The notes beneath the pieces are model-generated. The model did not search any database. It was given only the letters and a program-made list of their open reading frames with translations, and was not told where the DNA came from. Shown here in pieces: positions 19,022-27,218 of a DNA stretch of 64,000 nt; position 1 is the first letter of the stretch, and every line of letters starts with the position of its first letter. The stretch is from Streptococcus ovis DSM 16829 (GTDB lineage Bacteria > Bacillota > Bacilli > Lactobacillales > Streptococcaceae). The stretch lies in NCBI RefSeq assembly GCF_000380125.1, contig NZ_KB904574.1, forward strand, positions 129,163 through 193,162, in the 5' to 3' direction. The translations under genes and the position numbers were made by a program.

Positions 19022-20461
19022 ATGAAAAGATTAAAATTAATCTTTGCAACACTTGTTGCAGTTCTTGTGGCTTTTGCTAGTGCACAGAACGTTTCTGCAG
19101 ACACCTATACAATTACTGTAGATGGTGCTATTGATGGGCACACTTATGAAGCTTACCAGATCTTCAAAGGTGACTTGTCTGGTGACACACTTTCAAATAT
19201 TACTTGGGGTAACGGAGTAAGTCCGGCAGGTCAAGCTGCTCTTGGAGATGCTAGAACTAAGGCTGAAACGTTGACTGACACTGCAAAAGCTGAAGCATTT
19301 GCGAAAGAACTTGCACCATACTTGCAAAATGCAATCGCTGCAAATGGCGCAACAATTACAGCGCCAGAAGCTGGTTACTACTTGATCAAAGATAAAGATG
19401 GCTCTCTCAACGATACTGACAAGTCTTACACGTCATATATCTTAGAAGTTGTGAAAGATGTGACAGTAAAACCAAAAGCTGATGTTCCAACTGTACAGAA
19501 AAAAGTTAAAGACACAAACGATACAACTGGTGAAACTTCAAATTGGCAAGATTCTGCTGACCATGATTTTAATGATAAAGTTCCTTTCCAATTGACTGCT
19601 ACACTTCCAAGCAACTATACTGCTTACAAAACTTACTATCTTGAATTTGCTGATACGATGTCAAAAGGTTTGACATTTGACCAAGCTTCAGTAAAAGTGA
19701 CTGTTGATGGTGTTGCAGTAGATGCATCTAAATATGCAATTACTACTTCTGCTGCAGGTTTCTCACTCAGCTTCGCTGACTTGAAAACAGTTGTACCAGC
19801 AGCTACAGCAGGTAGCGAAGTTGTTGTAGAATACGAAGCAACTCTTAACGAAAATGCTGTTATCGGTTCAACTGGTAACCCCAATGAAGTTCAATTGATT
19901 TACTCAAACGACCCTAACTACACAGGTGGTGGTGATAAAGAACCTAAAGGTAAAACTCCAAAAGACAAAGTTATCGTCTTCACTTACAAAACAGTTGTAA
20001 ACAAAGTTGACAAAGATAAAAAACCATTGGCTGGTGCTGAATTCACACTCTTCAAGAAATTGAAAGATGGTTCAGAGAAAGAAATTAAAGTTGTTGTAGC
20101 TGAAGAAGGTACACAATTTGCTTTCAACGGTCTTGATGATGGTGACTACGTCTTGCGTGAAACAAAAGCTCCTGCAGGATACAACAAAATTTCAGATATC
20201 ACTTTCACAATCGTTGCAACTCATGATGAAACAGCTGATGAGCCTAAATTGACTGACCTTAACGGTAATGCAGTTTCAGGTGAAATTACATTCACTAAAG
20301 ATGTAACTGCTGGTTCGTTGACTACTGACGTTGTCAATAACAAAGGTTCTGAACTTCCAAGTACAGGTAGCACAGGTACAACTATTCTTTATGTAGTCGG
20401 TGCAATCCTGGCTATTGGTGCAGGTGTCCTTCTTGTTACTAAAAAACGTATGGATGCTTAA
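19022..20461 (+). CDS. sfp2: Major pilin backbone subunit, LPXTG-anchored
   Basis: This 479-residue pilin has a signal peptide ending near residue 27 (SAQNVSADT). A pilin-motif-like region (VVKDVTVKPK, about residue 150) offers the lysine for polymerisation. A D2-type isopeptide domain follows, then a CnaB domain with the E-box YVLRETKAPAGYN. LPSTG at 445-449, a membrane segment and the tail KKRMDA end the protein. Sequence composition (alanine, threonine, lysine; regular codon use) suggests high expression. The ATG is preceded by AAAAAGGAGAATAAC. The dedicated class C sortase lies next door. It matches the srtF-type backbone pilin in place and length. Confidence 0.9.
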   Translation: MKRLKLIFATLVAVLVAFASAQNVSADTYTITVDGAIDGHTYEAYQIFKGDLSGDTLSNITWGNGVSPAGQAALGDARTKAETLTDTAKAEAFAKELAPYLQNAIAANGATITAPEAGYYLIKDKDGSLNDTDKSYTSYILEVVKDVTVKPKADVPTVQKKVKDTNDTTGETSNWQDSADHDFNDKVPFQLTATLPSNYTAYKTYYLEFADTMSKGLTFDQASVKVTVDGVAVDASKYAITTSAAGFSLSFADLKTVVPAATAGSEVVVEYEATLNENAVIGSTGNPNEVQLIYSNDPNYTGGGDKEPKGKTPKDKVIVFTYKTVVNKVDKDKKPLAGAEFTLFKKLKDGSEKEIKVVVAEEGTQFAFNGLDDGDYVLRETKAPAGYNKISDITFTIVATHDETADEPKLTDLNGNAVSGEITFTKDVTAGSLTTDVVNNKGSELPSTGSTGTTILYVVGAILAIGAGVLLVTKKRMDA

Positions 20462-20500
20462 TCTAAGCTAACAAAAACACATTTCTGTTGTTATAGGGTG

Positions 20501-20521
20501 AGAGGTAGCCTGGCTACCTCT
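20501..20521 (+). terminator. Terminator between major pilin and sortase genes
   Basis: AGAGGTAGC, a CTG loop and GCTACCTCT form a perfect 9-bp stem followed by TTCCTTTT. It lies 40 bases after the major pilin stop and would reduce sortase transcription relative to pilin. The interrupted T tract suggests partial read-through. Confidence 0.75.
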
Positions 20522-20554
20522 TTCCTTTTGACAATGGTAAGGAGAGCCTATTTT

Positions 20555-21388
20555 ATGCTGAAAAAAATAAAATCAAATCTGACGACTATCTTATTGGTCT
20601 TTACATTATTGATTGGGTTGTCCCTACTGTTGTACCCAACAGTCAGTGACTACTGGAATTCTTTCCACCAATCTCGAGCTGTGGCAGGTTATGTTGAAAA
20701 AGTAGAGGACATGACCAAGAAAGAGTACGATCAGATGTTTGCGAATGCAAACAAGTACAATGAGAATTTAGACAAGAACATCATTCCTGACTTAAATGTA
20801 ACTAATGATGATGTGAGTAACTATAATAAACTTTTGGATGTGACAGGAACAGGAATCATGGCTTATGTCGAAATTCCGAAGTTAAACACTACTATGCCGA
20901 TTTACCATGGAGTTGGTGATGAGATTTTGCAGGTGGCAATTGGGCATATTCCAGGAACTTCTTTGCCTGTTGGAGGAAAGGGAACACACTCTGTCATTTC
21001 TGGTCACCGTGGTCTTCCATCCGCAAAGTTATTTACAGATATTGACCAGTTGGTGGAAGGAGATACCTTCTTAATTCAAGTTTTGGATGAAACGTTAACC
21101 TATGAAGTAGATCAGATTTTAACGGTAACTCCTGATGATGTTTCAGCCCTTAAAATTGATCCAGAGCAGGATTATGTGACGCTAGTGACCTGTACACCAT
21201 ATGGAGTGAACTCTCATCGCTTATTGGTCAGAGGACATCGAATTGAGAATGCTGCTAAGAAAGCACGTGTGACTTCTGAGGCAACGCAGGTGAAACCTTT
21301 GCTAGTTGCGCCAACTATCGGAATTATCTTACTTATTTCACTTGCGATTATCGCGCCAATCTATGGCTATTTCCGAACTAAATTGTAA
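20555..21388 (+). CDS. srtF: Class C (pilus) sortase
   Basis: This 277-residue sortase has an N-terminal membrane segment, a lid-like segment, the catalytic domain and a second membrane segment at the C-terminus, the class C layout. The likely catalytic residues are His151 (SGHRG), Cys213 (TLVTCTPYG) and Arg226 (LLVRGHR). It should cleave the pilin LPXTG motifs and link them to pilin lysines. I chose ATG 20555 because AAGGAGAG is correctly spaced and the protein then starts MLKKIKSN. The longer frame runs back through the terminator at 20501. It closes the pilus cluster. Confidence 0.9.
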   Translation: MLKKIKSNLTTILLVFTLLIGLSLLLYPTVSDYWNSFHQSRAVAGYVEKVEDMTKKEYDQMFANANKYNENLDKNIIPDLNVTNDDVSNYNKLLDVTGTGIMAYVEIPKLNTTMPIYHGVGDEILQVAIGHIPGTSLPVGGKGTHSVISGHRGLPSAKLFTDIDQLVEGDTFLIQVLDETLTYEVDQILTVTPDDVSALKIDPEQDYVTLVTCTPYGVNSHRLLVRGHRIENAAKKARVTSEATQVKPLLVAPTIGIILLISLAIIAPIYGYFRTKL

Positions 21389-21390
21389 TA

Positions 21391-21430
21391 AAAAAATAAC
21401 ATTTGATGAAATTATCAAGTGTTATTTTTT
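21391..21430. terminator. Terminator between srtF and the convergent nuclease gene
   Basis: AAAAAATAACATTTGAT and ATCAAGTGTTATTTTTT pair over 17 positions (one G-U) around GAAATT. The A/T runs on both sides make it bidirectional. Confidence 0.9.
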
Positions 21431-21471
21431 GTTTTTCACCATTCGTTCATTTGGAGAATCATCGGGCTTGA

Positions 21472-22422
21472 CTATTCTTTGCTGGTGTGACGTTTGCCCA
21501 TGGAAATAGCTTCTTGCTCTGTGACTTCAATGACATTGGAGAAATTGGTATTGTAAGGCATGCTATCCTTTGAATACCAGTAAACATCCGCAGTTCCGTT
21601 TCGAGCGATATAAACGATGCGGTCCTCTGAAATGCTAGGCACACTTGCTTCGCTTGCTGCTGATTGTGTGGGAGGTGTTTGAGTGCTTGTTTGTTCCGAA
21701 AATTTTTGGATTGTATTTGTCGCGACGCCAGTAGCGTAATCAATGGTCGCATTTGGGGAAGTGTTGTCTAGCGTGACAACAGTCACTCCGTCTTGATTGA
21801 TGGATTCCCGTCTACCACCGAGACGAATTTCTAATTTATTTCCATCCTTATCAATTCCAAAATAAGCCAGCAGGATTTGATGGGGGAGGAGATTATTGCC
21901 ATCATAAATCGGATAAACAGCGTAATCTAAATAATAATTAGGGTGGAGTGCGAGCCAGTTGTCCAATTGCTCTTCATAATAGAGCATGCCATCTGGATTT
22001 CCCTTGTCCATGCCGTTATAGTTGCCGGAATTCAGCCAAGCCGTCATCGGAACAAGATTTCGTGCTTCATTTTCTAGACCTGAAAACTGATAGCCAATGA
22101 GATGGCCACGATTCATGAGCCAGGCTCTCTTTTGCCCATTGTCGTAGTAAAATCTATAATTGTGCCAACCCGCAGGATTGTATTTGAGCCTGCTTGCACG
22201 CTTTTTCCTAGGCTCATCACTTTCTTTTAATCGGATATGCGCCCTCCCAGCTCTTCCAAGTGCGTCAAGCTCGCTTAATTCCAGTGTATAATTGGCAGAG
22301 TGTGTGGTTTCAGCATTTAACAGAGGATAGGAGAAGTAGGATAGTTGACTAGGAAAAAGGAGTAAAAGCCCTATTCCAACTAGTAAAACTCGTCTGAAAT
22401 AAGAATAACGTGACGTTTTCAT
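21472..22422 (-). CDS. Secreted DNA/RNA non-specific endonuclease
   Basis: This 316-residue protein has an N-terminal signal or anchor (about 10-37). A beta-beta-alpha-metal nuclease domain has the motif NRGHLIGYQ with His107 as likely general base, and the metal-binding asparagine region AWLNSGNYNGMD (about 129-139). Members usually carry DRGH; here it reads NRGH, as in some streptococcal secreted DNases. After a serine/threonine-proline linker, a C-terminal segment (VYWYSKDSMPYN...ITEQEAISMG-like) resembles a small repeat often attached to secreted nucleases. A role in degrading extracellular traps or scavenging nucleotides is inferred from the family. Confidence 0.85.
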   Translation of the reverse strand: MKTSRYSYFRRVLLVGIGLLLLFPSQLSYFSYPLLNAETTHSANYTLELSELDALGRAGRAHIRLKESDEPRKKRASRLKYNPAGWHNYRFYYDNGQKRAWLMNRGHLIGYQFSGLENEARNLVPMTAWLNSGNYNGMDKGNPDGMLYYEEQLDNWLALHPNYYLDYAVYPIYDGNNLLPHQILLAYFGIDKDGNKLEIRLGGRRESINQDGVTVVTLDNTSPNATIDYATGVATNTIQKFSEQTSTQTPPTQSAASEASVPSISEDRIVYIARNGTADVYWYSKDSMPYNTNFSNVIEVTEQEAISMGKRHTSKE

Positions 22423-22585
22423 ACAGGCACCTCAAGCAGTATTATCTATCTTTATTATAATACTTTCTAGAATAGACGGCTAGAGAAATTTACAATTATC
22501 ATTTCACCAAAAGGGAAACTGGTATAACTTGAGCGAAAATGGCTCGAAATGTTGAGTATTTGGTTGATAAACTAGATATTGTGAC

Positions 22586-22614
22586 TTGCACTGGTTAATT
22601 ATTTATCGTATAAT
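22586..22614 (+). promoter_or_regulatory. Promoter of the AAA ATPase/TOPRIM module
   Basis: TTGCAC (22586-22591) and a perfect TATAAT (22609-22614) are spaced by 17 bases. The first gene starts at 22659, so the leader is about 38 bases. Confidence 0.85.
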
Positions 22615-22620
22615 AAATTT

Positions 22621-22641
22621 GGCCGTAATTTTTTTACGGTC
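22621..22641 (+). promoter_or_regulatory. Leader hairpin before the AAA ATPase gene
   Basis: GGCCGTAA and TTACGGTC pair over eight bases (one G-U) around a five-T loop. It would lie at the very 5' end of the transcript and ends about five bases before the AAGGAGG ribosome site. It may stabilise the mRNA or control translation start. Confidence 0.5.
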
Positions 22642-22658
22642 AACAAGGAGGCCACAAA

Positions 22659-23777
22659 ATGTTACAAAAGTTTAAAGTAGAAGGATTTAAAAATTTTTCG
22701 TCAAAGATAGAATTTAATTTAACATCTGGAAATTATGCATTTAATGATGAGATTATTCAAAATGAAATACTGAATACAGTAGTGATTTATGGAGATAACG
22801 CATCTGGAAAATCTAATTTAGGCTTGGCTATTATGGATATCATTACTCATTTGACAGATAATGAAAAGAATAGTGATGATTATAAAAAGCATTTTTTAAA
22901 TTTAGAAACTGTGCCCGAGGTTGCAAAGTTTGAATATACATTCAATTTCAATAAGCATATTGTCGAATATAACTATTCTAAAAAAAATCATGATGATATT
23001 GTGTATGAGGAATTATTTATAGATGGTGATTTAATTATTCAATATGATAAAGAACAACAACTTAGAAGGATAAATCTAAAAAATGGTAATAACATAAACT
23101 TTGATAAATTAAGAGATGATCAATCTCTGGTTAAATTGGCGTATGTTTATGCTACAGGGAGTGATCATATAGAAGGTAGCAAGGATGATGTATTTAATAA
23201 ATTTATAACGTTTGTTGATTCGATGCTATCTTTTGATTCTATATATGGTAACCATTACCAAGGATACACAACAGGTAGTGGAAGTATTGCTGAGATTATT
23301 ATCGAAAAAAATAAAGTAAAAGAGTATCAAGACTTTCTTTCATATGTCGGCATTAAATATAACTTATTTGAAAAAGAAATCGATGATACGAAATATATTT
23401 TCACAAAATTTGCTTCAGGAAAAGAAGCTAATTTCTTTAAAATCATGTCTAAAGGTACATTAGCTTTATCATTATTTTTTATGTGGTATATGCAATTGGT
23501 TGACGGTATAAACTTCATGTTTATTGATGAATTTGATTCTTACTTTCATCATGATGTATCAAGAAAACTAATAGAAAAACTAAAGAATTGTAAAGCACAG
23601 GTAATTCTAACGACACACAACACTGCAAATATGTCGAATGCAATTTTAAGACCAGATAGCTATTTTATTATCTCAAATGGAACGATTGCTAATATTGCAG
23701 AGCGCTCTGGTCGTGAAATTCGTCAAGCACAAAATATTGAAAAAATGTATAGAGCAGGTAGTTTTGATAATGAGTAA
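22659..23777 (+). CDS. AAA15/21-type (ABC/SMC-like) ATPase of a two-gene module
   Basis: This 372-residue protein begins LQKFKVEGFKNF, the usual N-terminal strand of OLD/RecF-like ATPases. Walker A is GDNASGKS at 45-52. The signature region MSKGTLALS is at 263-271, Walker B FMFIDEFD has Asp290/Glu291, and TTHN carries the H-loop His320. There is no coiled-coil arm or nuclease domain. Its stop overlaps the next gene by eight bases. Such ATPases paired with a TOPRIM-like or RloB-like partner occur in abortive-infection modules (PARIS and RloAB are examples). Strong AT richness relative to the neighbours suggests horizontal acquisition. Specific system membership is undecided. Confidence 0.8.
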   Translation: MLQKFKVEGFKNFSSKIEFNLTSGNYAFNDEIIQNEILNTVVIYGDNASGKSNLGLAIMDIITHLTDNEKNSDDYKKHFLNLETVPEVAKFEYTFNFNKHIVEYNYSKKNHDDIVYEELFIDGDLIIQYDKEQQLRRINLKNGNNINFDKLRDDQSLVKLAYVYATGSDHIEGSKDDVFNKFITFVDSMLSFDSIYGNHYQGYTTGSGSIAEIIIEKNKVKEYQDFLSYVGIKYNLFEKEIDDTKYIFTKFASGKEANFFKIMSKGTLALSLFFMWYMQLVDGINFMFIDEFDSYFHHDVSRKLIEKLKNCKAQVILTTHNTANMSNAILRPDSYFIISNGTIANIAERSGREIRQAQNIEKMYRAGSFDNE

Positions 23778-24597
23778 CATATTATTTATTGTTGAGGGAC
23801 TCAAAGATGAACCTAAATATATAGATCAGTTTATTCAATATCATCAAGAACTCATGACGAAAAACGGAAACAATGTCTCATCAATTGTAGTGCAGAGTTA
23901 TGGAACATTAATCTATGATTTGTATAAAAGACTTTCAAGCTACCGTAGTGATGATGAATTTGAAACGATACCTGTTTTACTAGAAATATTAAACTCTAGA
24001 GGAGTTGAGTATGATACTAGATTAGAAGAATATGAGATGTTTTCAGATATTTTTCTTTTTTTTGATTTAGATGCGCATTATCACTATAAAAAAAGGAATA
24101 GGAATGCGATTCTATATTCAGCAATGAGAGACCTTTTGTCTTTTTTCAACGAATCAACAGAAAAAGGAAAACTGTTAATCAGCTATCCTATGTTTGAAGC
24201 TTTAAAATGTTTTAATGATAAATGTTTGACTAGAGATGAAATTTTATTGTATTTGTTTGATATTTATGAAGTTGAAGGAAGTGCAACAACTTTTAAGAAA
24301 AAATATAAGTTCATTTCTACTGACAATTACAATAATCCATTTTATAGTGTTGAGAAAATCGAAAAACTGGTTCAATATTTTATATTCTGTTCTTTGTATT
24401 TAGTTGAAAACAAATCGGAAATTGCTAATTCTGAAACTATATTTTTAAAACAATACGAAAAATTTATTAATCTGTCTAATCAGGTTCTTATCTTATCTGC
24501 TTTTCCACATTTTATAGTTGATATTTTTGGAATCAAACCATATTATGAAAATGCTTGTCGGGCTGTTATCTGTAAATCTATTACTGAGTATAATTGA
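23770..24597 (+). CDS. TOPRIM-like effector candidate, partner of the AAA ATPase
   Basis: This 275-residue protein starts ILFIVEGLKDEPKY, with Glu9 in the place of the TOPRIM glutamate. FLFFDLDAHYHY carries Asp99 and Asp101 as a DxD motif. A later LLISYPMFEALKCF stretch is also typical of TOPRIM-type partners of AAA ATPases. I chose ATG 23770 (overlap of eight bases with the ATPase gene) because the frame before it is a shadow. These features suggest a metal-dependent nuclease held in check by the ATPase until triggered, as in PARIS (AriB, DUF4435) or RloB. The sequence is not close enough to memory for a family name. Confidence 0.7.
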   Translation: MSNILFIVEGLKDEPKYIDQFIQYHQELMTKNGNNVSSIVVQSYGTLIYDLYKRLSSYRSDDEFETIPVLLEILNSRGVEYDTRLEEYEMFSDIFLFFDLDAHYHYKKRNRNAILYSAMRDLLSFFNESTEKGKLLISYPMFEALKCFNDKCLTRDEILLYLFDIYEVEGSATTFKKKYKFISTDNYNNPFYSVEKIEKLVQYFIFCSLYLVENKSEIANSETIFLKQYEKFINLSNQVLILSAFPHFIVDIFGIKPYYENACRAVICKSITEYN

Positions 24598-24625
24598 AAT
24601 TGTTATTAATCTATTCCTCAAAAAA

Positions 24626-24657
24626 TTGTATTTTACCCTTAATTTTGATAAAATACA
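24626..24657 (+). promoter_or_regulatory. Promoter of the NUDIX gene inside a dyad
   Basis: TTGTAT (24626-24631) and TAAAAT (24649-24654) are spaced by 17 bases. The same bases form the arms of a perfect 9-bp inverted repeat, TGTATTTTA/TAAAATACA (24627-24635 and 24649-24657). A repressor binding this dyad would cover both promoter boxes, but the symmetry may also follow by chance from AT-rich promoter boxes. Confidence 0.55.
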
Positions 24658-24682
24658 GCCATCGTGATAAAAGGAGTAGATA

Positions 24683-25147
24683 ATGTCCCGTTCAGAAAAT
24701 GTGATTTTAACCAATATGTGCCTGATAGAAGATGGACAAGGAAATATTGTCATGCAAATACGAGACCCCAAGCGCTATGCTTGGTCTGGTGCAGCCTTGC
24801 CTGGTGGGCATATCGAAGCTGGAGAATCGTTGCATGAGGCGGTTGCGAGAGAAGTACGTGAGGAAACAGGATTAACCATTCGAAATCCGCGATTGGTTGG
24901 GATGAAGCATTGGCACACTACTGAAAATGTGCGCTATCTAGTTTTTCTCTACCGGACGTCTGAGTTTACCGGAGAACTACGGTCATCAGAAGAAGGAGAA
25001 GTGAAGTGGGTTTCACGCCAAGCACTTCCAGAAATGGAGTTAGCTTATGACTTGCTCAACCTGCTTCGTATTTTTGAAGAGGAAGAGCTGTCCGAACTCT
25101 TCTACTCTGAACGACTAGAAGATGATTTTGTCAGAGAATTTTGGTGA
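24683..25147 (+). CDS. NUDIX hydrolase (MutT/8-oxo-dGTP diphosphatase-like)
   Basis: This 154-residue enzyme has a complete Nudix box, starting GGHIEAGES and ending REVREETGL at about residues 38-60, which binds Mg2+ and cleaves nucleoside diphosphate-linked substrates. The N-terminal strand TNMCLIEDGQGNIVMQ and the KHWHTTENVRYLVFLY segment fit 8-oxo-dGTP diphosphatases such as streptococcal MutX. A second, different NUDIX gene at 56342 means this one may serve another substrate. AAAGGAG precedes the ATG. Confidence 0.85.
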   Translation: MSRSENVILTNMCLIEDGQGNIVMQIRDPKRYAWSGAALPGGHIEAGESLHEAVAREVREETGLTIRNPRLVGMKHWHTTENVRYLVFLYRTSEFTGELRSSEEGEVKWVSRQALPEMELAYDLLNLLRIFEEEELSELFYSERLEDDFVREFW

Positions 25148-25194
25148 GATACGGCAACAATTGAAACACAGTACAGAATGCTCTAAGAATTGTA

Positions 25195-25230
25195 AAAAAA
25201 TCCCTTTGTCACAGCGACAGAGGGATTTTT
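25195..25230. terminator. Bidirectional terminator between the NUDIX gene and glgB
   Basis: AAAAAATCCCT and AGGGATTTTT, with inner TGTC/GACA pairs, form a long stem flanked by A and T runs. It serves the NUDIX gene on the plus strand and glgB on the minus strand. Confidence 0.88.
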
Positions 25231-25249
25231 ACTGTTTCTTCAAATCGAG

Positions 25250-27148
25250 TTATTTTTCAACTTTCTTTGTTTTTCGAGTAGCTTTTTTCTTCTTTGGGGT
25301 TTCGGGAAACACTCGTTGCAAATAATAAGTCGTTAAGCGAGGTACACTGAGATGGGTATCGCCGTGTTCGTTTGTGAAGATTGAGAATGATTCCATTGGA
25401 AGGATGCTTGATGAGAAGACTAATTTGTATTCAGTATCAGGCGTCAAATTCAATTGGGTTTCATACATATCAACATCATTGAAGTTGTTGACAATCAGCA
25501 CTTCATCCTCCTCCGCAGTACGAGTAAAGGCAAATAGGTTGCAATCAGCATCTATTTTTACCCAATTGAACCCTTTTTCGTAAGCTTGGTAATCGTATTT
25601 CCACATGGCAGGATGTTCGCGATAAAAGCCAGATAAGTAGTTCATCATTTGATGGAAGGATTGATGGATTGGGAACTCAAGCAGATTCCAGTCCATTTCA
25701 GTATATTCGTGCCATTCGCGTATGTGCCCCCATTCATTACCCATGAAGAGGAGTTTTTTACCAGGATGAGCATAGAAGTAACTGTAATAAGCGCGTGCTA
25801 GATGGAAGCGGTCTTCGTAGTCTCCATTCATTTTATCAATGATAGAAAGCTTTCCATGTACCACTTCATCGTGTGAGAGTGGTAGTAAGAATTGCTCACT
25901 TTGGTTGTAGTACATACCAAAGGTTAACTCATTCGAATGATATTTACGATAAACAGCAGGACGTTCCATGTATTTGAGAGTGTCATTCATCCAGCCCAAA
26001 TCCCACTTCATATCAAATCCGATACCACCATCTTCTAGGCTATGTGTGACTTTAGGGAAGCTAGAAGAATCTTCCGCAATCATGACCACACCTTTAAACT
26101 CAGCATGGACAAGGGCATTGACACGTTTGATAAAGTCAACTGCGGTATGGTTGATATTTTCATCCGCACATTCTCCACGCCAGTAGAGAAGATAAGAAAG
26201 CGCGTCTACACGAATCCCGTCAAAGTGGAATTCCTTCAACCAATACTTGAGGTTCGAAAGAAGGAAGGAACGTGTCGAACCTTTTCCAAGGTCGAAATTT
26301 GCAGTGCCCCATTGCACATTTTCTCGGTCATATTCCTTTTCGTATTCATAAAGAGATGAACCGTCAAATTGATAGAGACCATGCGCATCTTTACAGAAGT
26401 GGAGCGGTACCCAATCGAGAATAACCCCAATACCTGCTTGGTGACAAGCATCTACCAAGTATTTCAACTCATCTGGCTTGCCATAACGGCTAGTCGCACT
26501 GAAATAACCTGTTGTTTGATAGCCCCAAGAAGCATCGAGAGGATGCTCGGTAATAGGCATGAGTTCAATATGAGTAAAATGGTTTTCTTTCACATAGTCA
26601 ACCAGCATACTGGCCAATTCTTTGTAAGAGTAGTAACAAGCTGTTGAATCAGCTTCAAGAGCTGCTTGGTCAACCACCTTTTGGCGCCAAGAGCCTAGAT
26701 GGACTTCATAGACAGAAAATGGGCTCGTCTTGAAATCATAATTGACACGATTGTACATCCAGACATCATCTTTAAACTTGTAGCGAGGATTGTATGTGAC
26801 AGATGCTGTTTTCGGACGAACCTCGCTAAAGAAAGCATAAGGATCCGCCTTGTGGAGTTCCCAACCTTGCTGTGTAATAATCAAATACTTATACGTTTCA
26901 AGTGATTTGAGTCCTTCAACATAAAGATAGAAAACACCATCAACTTCTCGTTGCATTTCGTGAGTGCGTTCCCAGTTGTTGAAATTTCCCACAAGAAAAA
27001 CCTGTGCAGCATTTGGAGCATACAGACGGAACTCAGTTCCAAGGATTTTGTTTCTCTCCTTGACCATATGAGCTCCCATGGTTTCATAGAGATTGGTATG
27101 TTCACCAGTTTGAAGATAGTAAAGATCAACATCACTAAATTGTGTCAT
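25250..27148 (-). CDS. glgB: 1,4-alpha-glucan branching enzyme
   Basis: This 632-residue GH13 enzyme introduces alpha-1,6 branches into glycogen. It has an N-terminal CBM48 domain (about 15-110) and a catalytic barrel with FDGIRVDALSYLLYW (nucleophile Asp in RVD), MIAEDSS (acid/base Glu) and LPLSHDEV (third acid), then a C-terminal beta domain. The last 20 residues are strongly basic (PKKKKATRKTKKVEK), an unusual tail. The start MTQFSD (ATG at 27148) is preceded by GAAAGGAGAATTC. It is the last gene of the glgC-glgD-glgA-glgB unit, whereas in many streptococci glgB comes first. Confidence 0.95.
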   Translation of the reverse strand: MTQFSDVDLYYLQTGEHTNLYETMGAHMVKERNKILGTEFRLYAPNAAQVFLVGNFNNWERTHEMQREVDGVFYLYVEGLKSLETYKYLIITQQGWELHKADPYAFFSEVRPKTASVTYNPRYKFKDDVWMYNRVNYDFKTSPFSVYEVHLGSWRQKVVDQAALEADSTACYYSYKELASMLVDYVKENHFTHIELMPITEHPLDASWGYQTTGYFSATSRYGKPDELKYLVDACHQAGIGVILDWVPLHFCKDAHGLYQFDGSSLYEYEKEYDRENVQWGTANFDLGKGSTRSFLLSNLKYWLKEFHFDGIRVDALSYLLYWRGECADENINHTAVDFIKRVNALVHAEFKGVVMIAEDSSSFPKVTHSLEDGGIGFDMKWDLGWMNDTLKYMERPAVYRKYHSNELTFGMYYNQSEQFLLPLSHDEVVHGKLSIIDKMNGDYEDRFHLARAYYSYFYAHPGKKLLFMGNEWGHIREWHEYTEMDWNLLEFPIHQSFHQMMNYLSGFYREHPAMWKYDYQAYEKGFNWVKIDADCNLFAFTRTAEEDEVLIVNNFNDVDMYETQLNLTPDTEYKLVFSSSILPMESFSIFTNEHGDTHLSVPRLTTYYLQRVFPETPKKKKATRKTKKVEK

Positions 27149-27166
27149 GAATTCTCCTTTCAAAAA

Positions 27167-27209
27167 GGGAGCCGACAGACAATCGACGAATCGACGATAT
27201 CGTACTCCC
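27167..27209 (-). promoter_or_regulatory. Hairpin in the glgA-glgB gap
   Basis: On the minus strand GGGAG (27209-27205) and CTCCC (27171-27167) enclose an inner region with repeated TCGTCGAT-like units and the palindrome ACGATATCGT. TTTTT follows, then the glgB ribosome site. It could fold as an imperfect terminator that lowers glgB relative to the genes before it, or it may be a remnant of rearrangement where glgB was joined to the operon. Confidence 0.5.
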
Positions 27210-27218
27210 TTGCTTGCT

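Noticed and set aside
20528-20556. TTGACA near the sortase start as a promoter
   Set aside because: At the right spacing the would-be -10 overlaps the start codon and is not a good match.
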